Origin: Polyangium fumosum
GTDB lineage: Bacteria; Myxococcota_A; Polyangia; Polyangiales; Polyangiaceae
Reading direction: 5' to 3'
Assembly (NCBI RefSeq): GCF_005144585.1
Contig: NZ_SSMQ01000008.1
Span: forward strand, 169,278-233,277
DNA length: 64,000 nucleotides
The notes beneath the pieces were generated by a model. The model saw nothing but the letters and a program-made list of their open reading frames with translations, ran no database searches and was not told the origin of the DNA. Made by a program: the position numbers and the translations under genes. This document shows, piece after piece, positions 1 through 8,977 of the stretch. Each line of letters begins with the position of its first letter. Position 1 is the stretch's first letter.

Positions 1-245
1 TTGCCGCCGTCGAGCCAGATGCGGTCGACCGTGCCGACCTGGATGCCCTGGATCATCACGCGCGAGTGAGGCGCGACGCCGGTCACGTCGGGCAAGTATG
101 CCCAGACGCGATAACCGTTCTCGGTGCCCGCATCCGGCGAGATGAAGCGATACGCGCCCCACGCCGCAGCCGCGAGCGCGACGGTCATCAAGCCGACCTT
201 GGCGCCTTTATTGACCTCGATGCCCAAGCAAACCGAGCGTACCAC
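1..245 (-). CDS. MlaD/MCE-family lipid transport protein, N-terminal part (runs off left edge)
   Basis: Only about the first 80 residues lie in the window. They show a short basic N-terminus, one membrane segment (GLMTVALAAAAWGAYRFI) and then the start of an MCE domain with the pattern GYRVWAYLPDVTGV...SRVMIQGIQVGTVDRIWL. MCE/MlaD proteins sit in the inner membrane with the MCE domain in the periplasm and carry lipids between membranes, usually beside an MlaE permease and MlaF ATPase. Those partners would lie left of the window. The start is uncertain: a GTG at 245-243 and a TTG at 227-225 both fit and neither has a clear ribosome binding site. The gene is divergent from the TPR lipoprotein at 338. 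Confidence 0.75.
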   Translation of the reverse strand, partial: MVRSVCLGIEVNKGAKVGLMTVALAAAAWGAYRFISPDAGTENGYRVWAYLPDVTGVAPHSRVMIQGIQVGTVDRIWLDGG

Positions 246-337
246 GGAAATGCCGAAGAGACGCGCGCGTTTCGCGTGGTCACTGCGACGATCACCAGGG
301 AGCGACAGGCGCGCCGAAATTTGCTACCACCTGGGGC

Positions 338-1648
338 ATGCGTGGCGGAGCTCGGGCAGCGCTCGTGACGTTCGCGCTCAGCGGGATGGGCTGCGCCGGC
401 GCCGCGCCGATGACGCCCGCCCCTGGGGCGCCGGCCACAGAATCGCAAGCCAGAGGGGACGCGCCGGCGTGGCTCCCCGCGTACACCGACGCGCAGCGGG
501 AGTTGCTCGCCCCCGTCGACACGCCGATTCAGGTGCCCGCGCCGCGCGTGTATCCGGACCTGCATCGGTTCGAGTACGCAGGCCCCGCGCGCCTCGACGA
601 CATCAAGAGGACGCTCCGGTTCTCGACGTTGATCATCACGGTGATCGAGAAGTCACCGCGGCTCTACGCGCTCGACAAAGCGGCCCCTGAGCTCGCGAAC
701 CTGGTCGCGCAGTACGGCCCGCCCCCGGCCGCAGAGCCGGATCCGTGGCAAACGGTGGAGGTGGTCCGCAAGGACCGCGCGCTCTCGCTGGTTCCGGTGA
801 AGCTCTCGGACGAGGCGAAGGCGTCGCTCGCGACAGCGCGATCGAAGCGCGACGCGGGCGAGACGAAGGCCGCCGTCGAGGCGTTTCGCGCGGCGCGCGG
901 GTTCACGCGGGCCGCGGGGATCGCGCTCGAGCTCGGGGAGATGCTCGTCGCGCAAAAGCATCCGCAGGAAGCACGCGAGGCCTTCGAAGACGCGATCCGC
1001 ATCGACCCCACGCTCGCGACGGCGCACCTCCGGCTCGCCGAGCTCGCCGAAAAGCGAGGGGAGCGCGAGGAGGCGCGCCGCAGGCTCGCCGAGGCCATCG
1101 CGTTCTGGCCCGCCTCGCGCCGCGCGATGGCCCTGGCCGACCGGCTCTCGAACGGCCTTGCCTCGTCGCGTCACACGCGCCTGCCCTTGTTCCACGTCTT
1201 CCTCGACGTCGACAGTGCAGGCGCGATCCACGTCGGCTCCTCGGGCGGCGATCCCGCGCGGATCTACGCTGGCTGCCGCGCCGTGATGCGCTACGAGCCC
1301 GAGGTCCGCGCGCGGATCTTCGAGCAGCCCGAGGACGTGCCCTACCACCTCACGATGATGGAAGAGCTGATCTGCCTGGAGTCCGCGATCGGGACGTACA
1401 TCGCCGCGCGGATGTCGAAGGAGGGCGCGCCCGCGGATCCGGCGATGGAGGCGCTGCTCGAGGTCGCCCACGAGGAGGGGCTCGGCGGATACGTCATGAC
1501 CGAGATCCTGGGCCGGCACCGTCCCGAGCGGGCGCGGGGAGCGCCACGCGAGGTGCATCAGGCCATGGTGCGCTACGTCGAACGCACGATGCTCGGCGCG
1601 CCGCTCGTCGCCGACCCCGCGCAAGGGGTGTACACGGCGGCGCGTTGA
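338..1648 (+). CDS. TPR-repeat lipoprotein, function unknown
   Basis: This 436-residue protein starts with a lipoprotein signal (LSGMGC, Cys19). A Pro/Ala-rich linker follows, then an alpha/beta region around residues 60-150 that I do not recognise. Residues about 165-260 form two to three TPR-like helical hairpins (ALELGEMLVAQKHPQEAREAF, then a second unit after IDPTLATAHLRLAEL). The C-terminal 170 residues contain conserved-looking His/Tyr/Cys positions (YAGCRAVMRYEP, MMEELICLE) without a known motif. It is likely membrane-anchored and may mediate protein-protein contact. It lies 19 bp before the CAP-domain gene and is probably cotranscribed with it. Confidence 0.8.
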   Translation: MRGGARAALVTFALSGMGCAGAAPMTPAPGAPATESQARGDAPAWLPAYTDAQRELLAPVDTPIQVPAPRVYPDLHRFEYAGPARLDDIKRTLRFSTLIITVIEKSPRLYALDKAAPELANLVAQYGPPPAAEPDPWQTVEVVRKDRALSLVPVKLSDEAKASLATARSKRDAGETKAAVEAFRAARGFTRAAGIALELGEMLVAQKHPQEAREAFEDAIRIDPTLATAHLRLAELAEKRGEREEARRRLAEAIAFWPASRRAMALADRLSNGLASSRHTRLPLFHVFLDVDSAGAIHVGSSGGDPARIYAGCRAVMRYEPEVRARIFEQPEDVPYHLTMMEELICLESAIGTYIAARMSKEGAPADPAMEALLEVAHEEGLGGYVMTEILGRHRPERARGAPREVHQAMVRYVERTMLGAPLVADPAQGVYTAAR

Positions 1649-1667
1649 CACCACCCGGAGATCGTCG

Positions 1668-2876
1668 ATGAACGCTCATGCGCGCCGATTGCACCGAGGT
1701 CCGTCCCTCCTCCACGCGCTCGTTTGCTCGCTGCCCGCCCTGGCCGCCCTCGTGCTGCCGCTCGTCGCCTCCGCCGAAGCCGGCGCGCTGCGCGTCACCT
1801 GGAAGCCAGCCGTTTCGTCCCCACACCCCGCCGCGAAGGCCGGGCCCCGCGAAGCCGCGCTGCTCGGCCTCTGCGGGCCCGCCGACAGCGCGCTCATGGA
1901 GGTCGCGGGCCTCGTGGCGCGGCGCCAGCTCGACGGGGCGAGCGCGCTGACGGCCGACGAGCTCGCCTTCGCGCTGCGCGCCGCGGGAGACCCGCACGTG
2001 TGGCCGAAGGCGTGGTCCTTGTCCGGGGTGAACCTCGACGACGCGGACACGGAGACGCGCTTCAAGGGATGGATCAACGGGCTTCGGGCGCTCGGCGCGC
2101 GGCGGTGTGGGGTCGCGAAGCTCGACGGCGAGGGAGGCGCGTCGGTCGCGACGGTGATCACGTTCGACGCGCTCGCGGACATGGCGCCCGTGACGACGGC
2201 GGCGCGCGTGGGGCAATGGATCACGCTGGAAGGGACGATGCTCGTGCCGGCCTCGGGCGTGCAGGTCGTGCTGCTCGGGCCACGCGCGGCGCCGCGCACG
2301 GTGCCGAGCTCGCTGTCGGGCGGGAAGATTCGCTCGACGTTCGCCGTGGACCAGCCCGGCGCGTGGCTCGTGCAGGTGCTCGCGACGGTGTCGACGGGAC
2401 CGCGGCCCGTGCTGGAAACGACGATCTACGCCGGGCAAAAGCCGCCGAGCGAGTTTGTTCGAGCCGCGGTGCCGGGCGAGGAGGCCGCGGCGGGCGCGAA
2501 GGACGACGCGGACGCGATGCTGCGCATGATCAACGCGGCGCGGATCGCCGAAGGTCGCAAGCCGCTCGTGCGGGACGCGGCGCTCGACAAGGTGGCGCAG
2601 GCGCACTCGGAGGAGATGATGAAGGCGCGGCTCGTCGGCCACGACGTGGGCGGCGGCGATCCACGCAAGCGCATCGAGGCCGCGGGGATCCAGGCGACGA
2701 TCGCCGGGGAAAACGTGGCGAGCGCGAGCTCCTTGCCGAACGCGCACCGGGCGCTCTGGGCGAGCCCGTCGCACCGAGGCAACCTGCTGCTGGAGCGATT
2801 TTCGCGCGTGGGGGTGGCCGTGTCGCGCGGGACGGATGGGTCGTACTGGGTGACGGAGCTGTTCTCGGGGTCGTGA
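1668..2876 (+). CDS. Secreted CAP (SCP/PR-1-like) domain protein
   Basis: 402 residues. The N-terminus is a Sec-type signal (hydrophobic ALVCSLPALAALVLPLVASA). Residues 40-270 are an unassigned secreted region that includes a beta-rich part resembling an Ig-like fold. Residues about 282-402 form a CAP domain: a helix with MLRMINAARIAEGRKPL, then AQAHSEEMMKARLVGHD with the family His/Glu and His, then AGENVASAS and WVTELFS. CAP domains of the YkwD type are extracellular, and their biochemical role in bacteria is poorly defined. The gene follows the TPR lipoprotein closely and ends 3 bp from the convergent cation exporter gene. Confidence 0.85.
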   Translation: MNAHARRLHRGPSLLHALVCSLPALAALVLPLVASAEAGALRVTWKPAVSSPHPAAKAGPREAALLGLCGPADSALMEVAGLVARRQLDGASALTADELAFALRAAGDPHVWPKAWSLSGVNLDDADTETRFKGWINGLRALGARRCGVAKLDGEGGASVATVITFDALADMAPVTTAARVGQWITLEGTMLVPASGVQVVLLGPRAAPRTVPSSLSGGKIRSTFAVDQPGAWLVQVLATVSTGPRPVLETTIYAGQKPPSEFVRAAVPGEEAAAGAKDDADAMLRMINAARIAEGRKPLVRDAALDKVAQAHSEEMMKARLVGHDVGGGDPRKRIEAAGIQATIAGENVASASSLPNAHRALWASPSHRGNLLLERFSRVGVAVSRGTDGSYWVTELFSGS

Positions 2877-2879
2877 CGC

Positions 2880-3977
2880 TCAGTTCTTCCCTTCGTTGGA
2901 GGTCGAAGGGTTTTCCGGCTGGGATTTGCGGCGGAGGGGGACGAGCTGGGGCTCGGACGAGGGCTCGGGTTGGATGGTGCAGTGCTCGAGGCCGTGGGCC
3001 TCGCGCATGCGCGCGGCGACGGCCTGGACGACGTCGGTGCCGTGAAAGCCGCGCGCGATGACGATGTGCACCGTGAGCACGTCGAAGCCCTCGGAGATCG
3101 ACCAGACGTGCAGGTCGTGGAAGCCCACGACGCCAGGCACCTGCAGGAGCGTCTCCTCCACGTGCGCGATGTCGACCTCGATGGGGCTGCCCTCCATGAG
3201 CACGTGCGAGGTGTCGCGCACGAGCTTGAAGCCGCCCCAGCAGATCAAGAGCGCGATGACGCCGCTGATGACCGGGTCGGCCCGGGTCCAGCCGAGCGAG
3301 AGGACGAGCACGCCGCCCACGATCGCGCCGACGGAGCCGAGCGCGTCGGAGAGGACGTGCGCGAGCGCGGCGCGGGTGTTGATGTTGTGCCCCTTGTCCC
3401 CCAGCGAGAGCACCGCCGCGGCGAGGAGGTTGACCACGAGGCCGCCCACCGCGGTCGCCGTCATGGCCGTGCCGTCGATCGAGCGCGGCTCCTGGAAGCG
3501 CTGCACGGCCTCGCCGAAGATCCACACGGCCGTGAGCGCGAGCGCGACGCCGTTCGCGAAGGCCGCGAGCACCTCCGCGCGGCGATAGCCGTACGTGCGG
3601 GCGCGCGTGCGCTGCTGCGACGCGATGCGCTGCGCGATCATGGCCAGCGCGAGCGCTGCCGCGTCCGCGAGCATGTGGCCCGCATCCGCGAGGAGCGCGA
3701 GGCTGCCCGACAGGAAGCCGACGATCGCCTCGACGACCATGAAGCCCGCGGTGATCGTGAACGCCACGACGAGCCGTCGGATCGGCGTGCGCCGTAGCTC
3801 ACTCAGGCCATGCGCGTGGCCGTGGTCGTGGTCGTCGTGCGCGTGGCCCTTCGTGCGTTTGTCGTGCGCGTGGTCGTGATCGTCGTGCGCGTGGTCGTGA
3901 TCGTGATCGTGCTCATGACCGTCGGGATGCGCGTGGTCGTGATGCGCGTGGTCGTCGGGATGCGCCGCACGGGCCAT
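2880..3977 (-). CDS. Cation diffusion facilitator (Zn/Co/Cd efflux) with His-rich N-terminus
   Basis: 365 residues from the ATG at 3977-3975. An upstream in-frame TTG at 4070 would add 31 non-homologous residues, so I reject it. Residues 1-57 are a His/Asp-rich tail with 21 histidines, a probable metal-binding sensor or chelator. Six transmembrane helices follow, with the two CDF metal-site motifs (DAGHMLADA in TM2 and HVLSDALGS in TM5, each HxxxD). A cytoplasmic C-terminal domain of about 85 residues contains HDLHVWSI. CDF proteins exchange divalent metal for protons at the inner membrane. The closest named relatives would be the CzcD/ZitB group. The gene is divergent from orn. Confidence 0.93.
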   Translation of the reverse strand: MARAAHPDDHAHHDHAHPDGHEHDHDHDHAHDDHDHAHDKRTKGHAHDDHDHGHAHGLSELRRTPIRRLVVAFTITAGFMVVEAIVGFLSGSLALLADAGHMLADAAALALAMIAQRIASQQRTRARTYGYRRAEVLAAFANGVALALTAVWIFGEAVQRFQEPRSIDGTAMTATAVGGLVVNLLAAAVLSLGDKGHNINTRAALAHVLSDALGSVGAIVGGVLVLSLGWTRADPVISGVIALLICWGGFKLVRDTSHVLMEGSPIEVDIAHVEETLLQVPGVVGFHDLHVWSISEGFDVLTVHIVIARGFHGTDVVQAVAARMREAHGLEHCTIQPEPSSEPQLVPLRRKSQPENPSTSNEGKN

Positions 3978-4111
3978 GGCCGGGAGGGTAGTCCATCCAC
4001 GCGCGGGCGAAGACACCGATCGACGCGCTCGGGCCCTGGGCCCTGCGCTCGGGCGGGCCGAGCGGGTCAAAACTTGGCGGGGGACGGGCTTCGTTGACTA
4101 TGCTCCGCCCC

Positions 4112-4666
4112 ATGGCCGAACCGTCGGACCGCCTCGTGTGGGTGGATCTCGAGATGACCGGGCTCGATCCACAACGCTGCGCGATCGTCGAGATCGCGAC
4201 GATCATCACGGACTGTAACCTCCGCGTCGTGGAGGAGGGCCCGAACCTCGTCATCCACCAGCCGCCCGAGGTGCTCGCCACCATGAACGACTTCGTCCGC
4301 GACCTGCATGCGCGTTCGGGGCTGCTCGAACGGATCCCGGCCTCGAACGTCACCCTCGACGACGCCGCCGCGCAGACGCTCGCCTTCGTGCAGAAGCACG
4401 TGACGAAAGGGACGGCGCCTCTGTGTGGAAACTCCGTCTGGAAGGACCGCGAGTTCCTCGACCGCTACATGCCCGCGTTCGTGGCGCACCTGCATTACCG
4501 CATGATCGACGTGTCCACGCTGAAGGAGCTCGTGAAGCGGTGGTGTCCCGAGCGGCAGGCGCCGAAGAAGAAGGAGACGCACCGCGCGCTCGACGACATC
4601 CGCGAATCGATCGAGGAGCTCGCCCATTATCGATCGCTGCTCTTCGCCCCCCTCGCGCGGACCTGA
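4112..4666 (+). CDS. orn: Oligoribonuclease
   Basis: 184 residues, the usual length. DEDDh 3'-5' exonuclease motifs are all visible: VWVDLEMTGLDP (Asp/Glu metal ligands), the Exo II region around CGNSVWKDREFLD, and Exo III HRALDDIRES with catalytic His and Asp. Orn degrades di- to pentaribonucleotides left over from RNA and pGpG turnover in the cytoplasm and ends c-di-GMP signalling in many bacteria. The start is the ATG at 4112. A TTG at 4094 would add six residues outside the family. The ORF is followed by a lipoprotein gene 68 bp downstream. Confidence 0.96.
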   Translation: MAEPSDRLVWVDLEMTGLDPQRCAIVEIATIITDCNLRVVEEGPNLVIHQPPEVLATMNDFVRDLHARSGLLERIPASNVTLDDAAAQTLAFVQKHVTKGTAPLCGNSVWKDREFLDRYMPAFVAHLHYRMIDVSTLKELVKRWCPERQAPKKKETHRALDDIRESIEELAHYRSLLFAPLART

Positions 4667-4734
4667 AGATCGCCGTGTAAGGCGAAGCCTCGGGCCTCGT
4701 TCTCCTGCACACGCCACGGAGAACGGAACCCGCC

Positions 4735-5619
4735 ATGATCGCCCGCACCCGCCTCGCCTCGACAATCGCCCCCGTCCTCGCCTCGATCGCCCTCCTCGCC
4801 GGCTGCGGCGGCGCACCTTCGCCGATGGCCGACCCCCAGGCCTACGCCGCCGCGCGGCCCGAAATGGTCGCGCCCGCCGCGCCCCCGCTCCAGCGCTCGT
4901 ACTTCACGAAAGACGTCACCGGCGCGCTCACCGAGCAGGACCTGCAAACCGTGCTCGAAGCCCCGATCGATCTGCAGCTCCCCGCCCGCATCGGCGTGAT
5001 TCCCCTGGCCGAACCGTTTGACCCGAAGGGCGCGCCCTCCCTCGGCCTCCGCAACACCGCGTCGCACCATTTCGCCAAGGCCCTCGCGGGAAACCCCCAT
5101 TTCTCGCAGGTCACCGACATCTCGACCGATCTCCCGAACGTGGGCGGAATCGAGGGGCTGCGCGTGATCGCCGCCCGCTACCGGCTCCGGTATCTCGTCC
5201 TTTATTCGGAGCGCTTCGAGGACAGCACGCACCTGAACGGCTGGGCGTGGCTCTATCCAACCGTGATCGGCATGTTCCTCGCGCCCGGCGTGACGGTCGA
5301 GAGCCAGGGGATCGCCCAGGCCGATTTCCTCGACGTACGCACGGGGACGATCCTGTTTTCGGTGACCGAGCCGCTCCAGGTGTCGAAGAAGGAGCAGATG
5401 ATCGGCGCGGCGCGCTCGCACCGCGACGAGCAAGGGAAGATCGCGGCGGACGGGGCGCGCTCGCTCGCCAAGCGCGTGCACGTCCAGACGAACGCGCTCG
5501 TCGCCTTCGCCGAGGCCACGCACGGCATGCAGCCGAGGCCGAAGCTCCTGCCCCCGCCCGTCGTCGCGTCCTCGCCCGGGACGGGCGTGGCCTCGGAAAT
5601 GGGCCTCGCCAAACCCTGA
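4735..5619 (+). CDS. Lipoprotein, function unknown
   Basis: 294 residues with a clear lipobox (LLAGC, Cys24). After a Pro-rich linker, residues 85-260 look like one alpha/beta domain. It has an RIGVIPLAEPF strand, an AARYRLRYLVLYSERFED segment and a hydrophobic stretch WLYPTVIGMFLAPGV, and ends in VRTGTILFSVTEPL. The arrangement resembles CsgG/LpoB-like or GNA1162-like periplasmic lipoprotein folds, but I cannot assign a family. It would be anchored to the inner or outer membrane. It ends 1 bp from the convergent membrane protein gene. Confidence 0.75.
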   Translation: MIARTRLASTIAPVLASIALLAGCGGAPSPMADPQAYAAARPEMVAPAAPPLQRSYFTKDVTGALTEQDLQTVLEAPIDLQLPARIGVIPLAEPFDPKGAPSLGLRNTASHHFAKALAGNPHFSQVTDISTDLPNVGGIEGLRVIAARYRLRYLVLYSERFEDSTHLNGWAWLYPTVIGMFLAPGVTVESQGIAQADFLDVRTGTILFSVTEPLQVSKKEQMIGAARSHRDEQGKIAADGARSLAKRVHVQTNALVAFAEATHGMQPRPKLLPPPVVASSPGTGVASEMGLAKP

Positions 5620-5620
5620 A

Positions 5621-6319
5621 TCACGCGCGCCAGAGCGCGAGCACCCACAAGAAAACACCCACGAGCGCGACGAAGACGCCCGCCCGCGCCCGCGCGAGAT
5701 CGAAGTCGCCCGGCGACGCGCTCGAACGGCGCACGGCCCACGCCGCGCCGCCCGCCCACGCGACGAACGAGACGAGCAGGAGCACGACCCACGGCGTGCG
5801 CGGCGCCTCGTCCCGAAGCAACGCCGCGAGCTGCTTCTCCTCGATGCGCTGCGGCGGCTCGGTCCGCGTGCCCGGCGGGCGCGGCGCCGCGGCCTCGATC
5901 CGCGCGATGGCCACGTTCGCGCGGTCGAGGTCCTCCTGGTGCGGCACGAGCAGCCAGCGCGTCTCGATCGCCGCCGTCCGGACGCCGCGCCAGGCGAGGA
6001 GCGCGAGATCCCGATCGCCGAGACCTTCCGCCGTCGTAGCAATCGACGCGAGCCGCTCGTAGGCGACCCGCACGTGCGGCGCGCCCGGCGCATACCAGCC
6101 CGCCGCCCTCCGCGCCCGCACCGTCGCCTCGTACGCATCGCCGCGCCGCAAGGCCGCCGTGCTCTCGGCGATCTCCGATTCGCCCGACCACACGACACGC
6201 GCCGTCACCGCGCCGAGCAAAAGCCCGACGATCGCCGCGGCCCCGAGCGCGCGTACGACCCGCGTGACGAAGCGCGCGCGCGCCGGCGAAATCGGGGGCG
6301 AAGGGGCCGCGTGGCTCAC
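5621..6319 (-). CDS. Membrane protein coupled to an ABC permease, function unknown
   Basis: 232 residues. Three hydrophobic segments are seen at about residues 22-42, 178-196 and 211-230, with a helical, Arg-rich extracytoplasmic region of about 130 residues between the first and second. Its start codon overlaps the stop of the upstream ABC permease gene by 4 bp, so the two are translationally coupled. I recognise no family. The coupling suggests an accessory subunit or lipid/secretion-related partner of that permease. Confidence 0.75.
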   Translation of the reverse strand: MSHAAPSPPISPARARFVTRVVRALGAAAIVGLLLGAVTARVVWSGESEIAESTAALRRGDAYEATVRARRAAGWYAPGAPHVRVAYERLASIATTAEGLGDRDLALLAWRGVRTAAIETRWLLVPHQEDLDRANVAIARIEAAAPRPPGTRTEPPQRIEEKQLAALLRDEAPRTPWVVLLLVSFVAWAGGAAWAVRRSSASPGDFDLARARAGVFVALVGVFLWVLALWRA

Positions 6320-7260
6320 AGAAAATCACGCTCGTTGAAGACGAGCGCAGCCACGGCCAGGAGGCCGATCGACCAGCCGAGCGACGTGAGCGAAGCCATG
6401 CCGAGGTACGAAGAGAGCTTCACGTCGATCGCCTCGCCGACGAGCAGCGGACGCGGCGGCACGAAAATTTGCAGGTTCGGGACGATCTTCGAAAGCCCGA
6501 CACCCATGTCGTGAATCGTCTGTCCGAATTGCTTCACGGGCAGCCGCGCCAAGCTGTCCGCCTGCCGGCCCACGATCCACACGCCCAGCGTCAAAAGCGC
6601 CGAAAGGAAGGGCGTGGAGAACGAGGAGAAAAGCGTGGCCGCCGCGGCGACGATGGCGATCTCGAGGATCGTGAGCGCGCCCGACGCGAGCACCACGCGC
6701 CGCTCGTCGGGCGCGACGCCGGAGAGCACGACGCCGAGCACGAGCATGCCCGCGGCCCACGGGATCACGCCATAGGTGCGCATCGCCGGGATTTTCCAGC
6801 CGACGAGGCCCATGAGCAAAAGCCAGCCGAGCGCGGCGCCCCCGATACGATAGAGATGCGCGACCTCGTCGCCCGCGCCGAGGCCCGCGCTGAGCAGGAG
6901 CACGAGGCCCGCGTCGGCCATGACGAAGACCCCGATCGTGAGGAGCGTGCCGAGGTACTTGCCGACGAGGTACTCGCCGCGGCGAATCGGCCTCGCGAGG
7001 ATGGGAAAAAGCGTCTTCTGTTCGAGCTCGCGGTAGAGCGAGGTCGCGCCGATGACGATCGCCACGAGCAAGCTGAAGAGCGAGATCGAGGCCGCGCCGA
7101 GGTCGCTCACGACGCGCGGCGCGTTCTTCAGCGTGAAGGCGCCGACCACGAGCGCGTAGAGCGACACGAAGAAGGCCATGACCGCGAGCCCGAGCAAGAT
7201 GCGCGCGCGCACCGACTCGCGGTACGTGTTCAGGGCGATGACGCCGATCCGGCCGAACAT
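6316..7260 (-). CDS. ABC-2 type transporter permease
   Basis: 314 residues with six hydrophobic helices. The N-terminus (ALNTYRESVRARILLGL) and the segment SLYRELEQKTLFPILARPI are typical of ABC-2 permeases that move polysaccharides, lipids or small compounds out of the cytoplasm. No cognate ATPase gene lies next to it, so the ATP-binding subunit must be elsewhere. It is the first gene of a two-gene unit with the membrane protein at 5621-6319. Confidence 0.88.
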   Translation of the reverse strand: MFGRIGVIALNTYRESVRARILLGLAVMAFFVSLYALVVGAFTLKNAPRVVSDLGAASISLFSLLVAIVIGATSLYRELEQKTLFPILARPIRRGEYLVGKYLGTLLTIGVFVMADAGLVLLLSAGLGAGDEVAHLYRIGGAALGWLLLMGLVGWKIPAMRTYGVIPWAAGMLVLGVVLSGVAPDERRVVLASGALTILEIAIVAAAATLFSSFSTPFLSALLTLGVWIVGRQADSLARLPVKQFGQTIHDMGVGLSKIVPNLQIFVPPRPLLVGEAIDVKLSSYLGMASLTSLGWSIGLLAVAALVFNERDFL

Positions 7261-7291
7261 GGCGCGGAACGTATCACGAAGCGATCGGTTG

Positions 7292-7858
7292 TCAGACCTT
7301 GCGGACGCAGCCGCCGCCCACGTCGAGGAAGCGGCCCCGCCGCAGGGCCGACTCGAGCGCCCCGTCGAGGCCCGTCAGGATCGACCCGCCGCGCTGCAAA
7401 CGCGCAAACGCCAGACCCGTGTTCGACGCGGCCCAGTAGGCCGCGAAGCGCAAGGCCGCGTCGCGATCGGTCGGCTCGCGGTCGAGCGCGTTCATCAGGC
7501 AGAGCGTCCAATCCTCGGACGAATAATCCTTCGCGTCGGTACGAATGGCCCGGATCTGGCCACGCTTCGGCCGATCGAAGCGCCCCACGCGCAGGCCGTT
7601 GTCGATCGCTCGCTCGACGGCGACGCGCGCTTTGGCCTTCTTGGCTTCGTCCTCCTCGTCGGCGAGACCGAGCAGGACGAGCGCGTCGAGCGCTTGCCCG
7701 ACAGCGTCGTCCCTGTCGAGCGCGCCCTTGCCGAACAGGATCTCGAAGACCCAATCGACCTGCGCATCGCGGCTTGCGTGCACGAAGCCCGGCTCGCCGT
7801 GGTTTTCCGATTCCACCCGAGGAGAGGCCGACCTTCGCCGATTTCGAGGAGGTGTCAT
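7292..7858 (-). CDS. Conserved-looking hypothetical protein
   Basis: From the ATG at 7858-7856 the protein has 188 residues. A longer reading frame to 7987 adds a low-complexity Arg-rich stretch that I do not trust. The body is charged and helical, with a central acidic/Lys-rich segment (LADEEDEAKKAKARVAVERA), an aromatic stretch AKDYSSEDWTLCLMNAL and a C-terminal Gly-rich end. No signal peptide or membrane helix is visible, so it is probably cytoplasmic. No family recognised. Confidence 0.6.
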   Translation of the reverse strand: MTPPRNRRRSASPRVESENHGEPGFVHASRDAQVDWVFEILFGKGALDRDDAVGQALDALVLLGLADEEDEAKKAKARVAVERAIDNGLRVGRFDRPKRGQIRAIRTDAKDYSSEDWTLCLMNALDREPTDRDAALRFAAYWAASNTGLAFARLQRGGSILTGLDGALESALRRGRFLDVGGGCVRKV

Positions 7859-8041
7859 TTTGCCCGTTCCAGCCCCGGATCGAGGCCGAGCGAGCGGCGT
7901 ATGTACTTCGGTGTGGGCGCGCCGTCGAGCCCCCACGAGGCACCCTACGAAAAAGCTTTCCTTCGTGTCGTGTCGTGATGTGGGCAATATTTCACGGGTT
8001 CGGCGCGACGCGCGCCCCGACCCGGAGGTGCGTCACGCCGA

Positions 8042-8977
8042 ATGGTTTCGCTCGACGTCGCTCGCCTCGTCACTACCCTCGGGCCCGTGGTCGTATCCGG
8101 TGGTCAGGGCCAGGGGCGTTCGCAGTCGTTTCCGTTCCCTACGCGCTTCGCCGCGCTCCGCCGTGGGAACGTCGCTTACTTCGACGCCGGAGAGGGTGAA
8201 GGCGTGGTGTTCGTCCACGGACTCGTGGGTGATTTCACGCACTTCGAGCATCTCATGAAGCCCCTCGCCGGGCGATTTCGCCTGGCAGGGCTCGATCTTC
8301 CGGGCTGCGGGCTCTCGTACAAACCGACGACGCGAAACACGATCGCGGGGTACGCCGATACGCTCCTGGAATGGATGGATGCGCGCGGGATGCACCGGGT
8401 GACGCTCATCGGGCACTCGGCCGGGGGGCAGGTCGTGGCGCGGGCAGCGCTCCAAGCGCCGGATCGAGTCGAGCGGCTCGTGCTGATCGGTTCGGCGGGG
8501 ATGCGCCGGTACCCGCCTGGAACGCCGTGGCTCGCCGAGACGCTCCTTCAGCCCTGGCTCTTGTCGCGCACGCTCGATCGGCTCGCGATGCCGATGCTCG
8601 ATCACGTGTTCGTCGCGCGAAACGCGTATACCGAGAAATTCGTGAAAGACTCCCTCGACAGACCGGTTCGCCCGACCATGGATGAAATGGCGAAGGTGTT
8701 TCACGACCTGGCAAAGGATCTGGTGTCCCCGACGATCCTGGAGAATGCGCACCTCTTCCGCATGCCAGTCCTGGTCGTCTGGGGAGAACGAGACCGGCTG
8801 ATTCCACAGGAGAGCGCGGCGGAGGTGGCAGCCAAGCTACCGAGGGTTATAATGAGAGTCATTCCTGGGTGCGGCCACTTGCCCATGATCGAATGCCCGG
8901 ACGAGGTCGTCCGGACGATCGAGGGCTTTTTCGGCTCTGTGATCGTGCCCGAGGTGACCAGGACGGCCCCCGCATGA
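8042..8977 (+). CDS. Alpha/beta hydrolase
   Basis: 311 residues with the full alpha/beta-hydrolase signature. The oxyanion-loop region is VVFVHGLVGD, the nucleophile elbow is GHSAGG (Ser126), the acid is in VVWGERDRLIP and the catalytic His is in GCGHLPMIE. The lid region contains a Leu-rich segment, which suggests a hydrophobic ester or lipid substrate. The stop codon overlaps the start of the downstream acyltransferase (ATGA), so hydrolase and acyltransferase are probably made together and may act on the same lipid. Likely cytoplasmic; no signal peptide seen. Confidence 0.9.
   Translation: MVSLDVARLVTTLGPVVVSGGQGQGRSQSFPFPTRFAALRRGNVAYFDAGEGEGVVFVHGLVGDFTHFEHLMKPLAGRFRLAGLDLPGCGLSYKPTTRNTIAGYADTLLEWMDARGMHRVTLIGHSAGGQVVARAALQAPDRVERLVLIGSAGMRRYPPGTPWLAETLLQPWLLSRTLDRLAMPMLDHVFVARNAYTEKFVKDSLDRPVRPTMDEMAKVFHDLAKDLVSPTILENAHLFRMPVLVVWGERDRLIPQESAAEVAAKLPRVIMRVIPGCGHLPMIECPDEVVRTIEGFFGSVIVPEVTRTAPA

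Noticed and set aside
3978..4070. A longer start (TTG at 4070) for the CDF exporter
   Set aside because: The extra 31 residues are Arg/Pro/Ser-rich and not family-like; the ATG at 3977 opens the usual His-rich tail.
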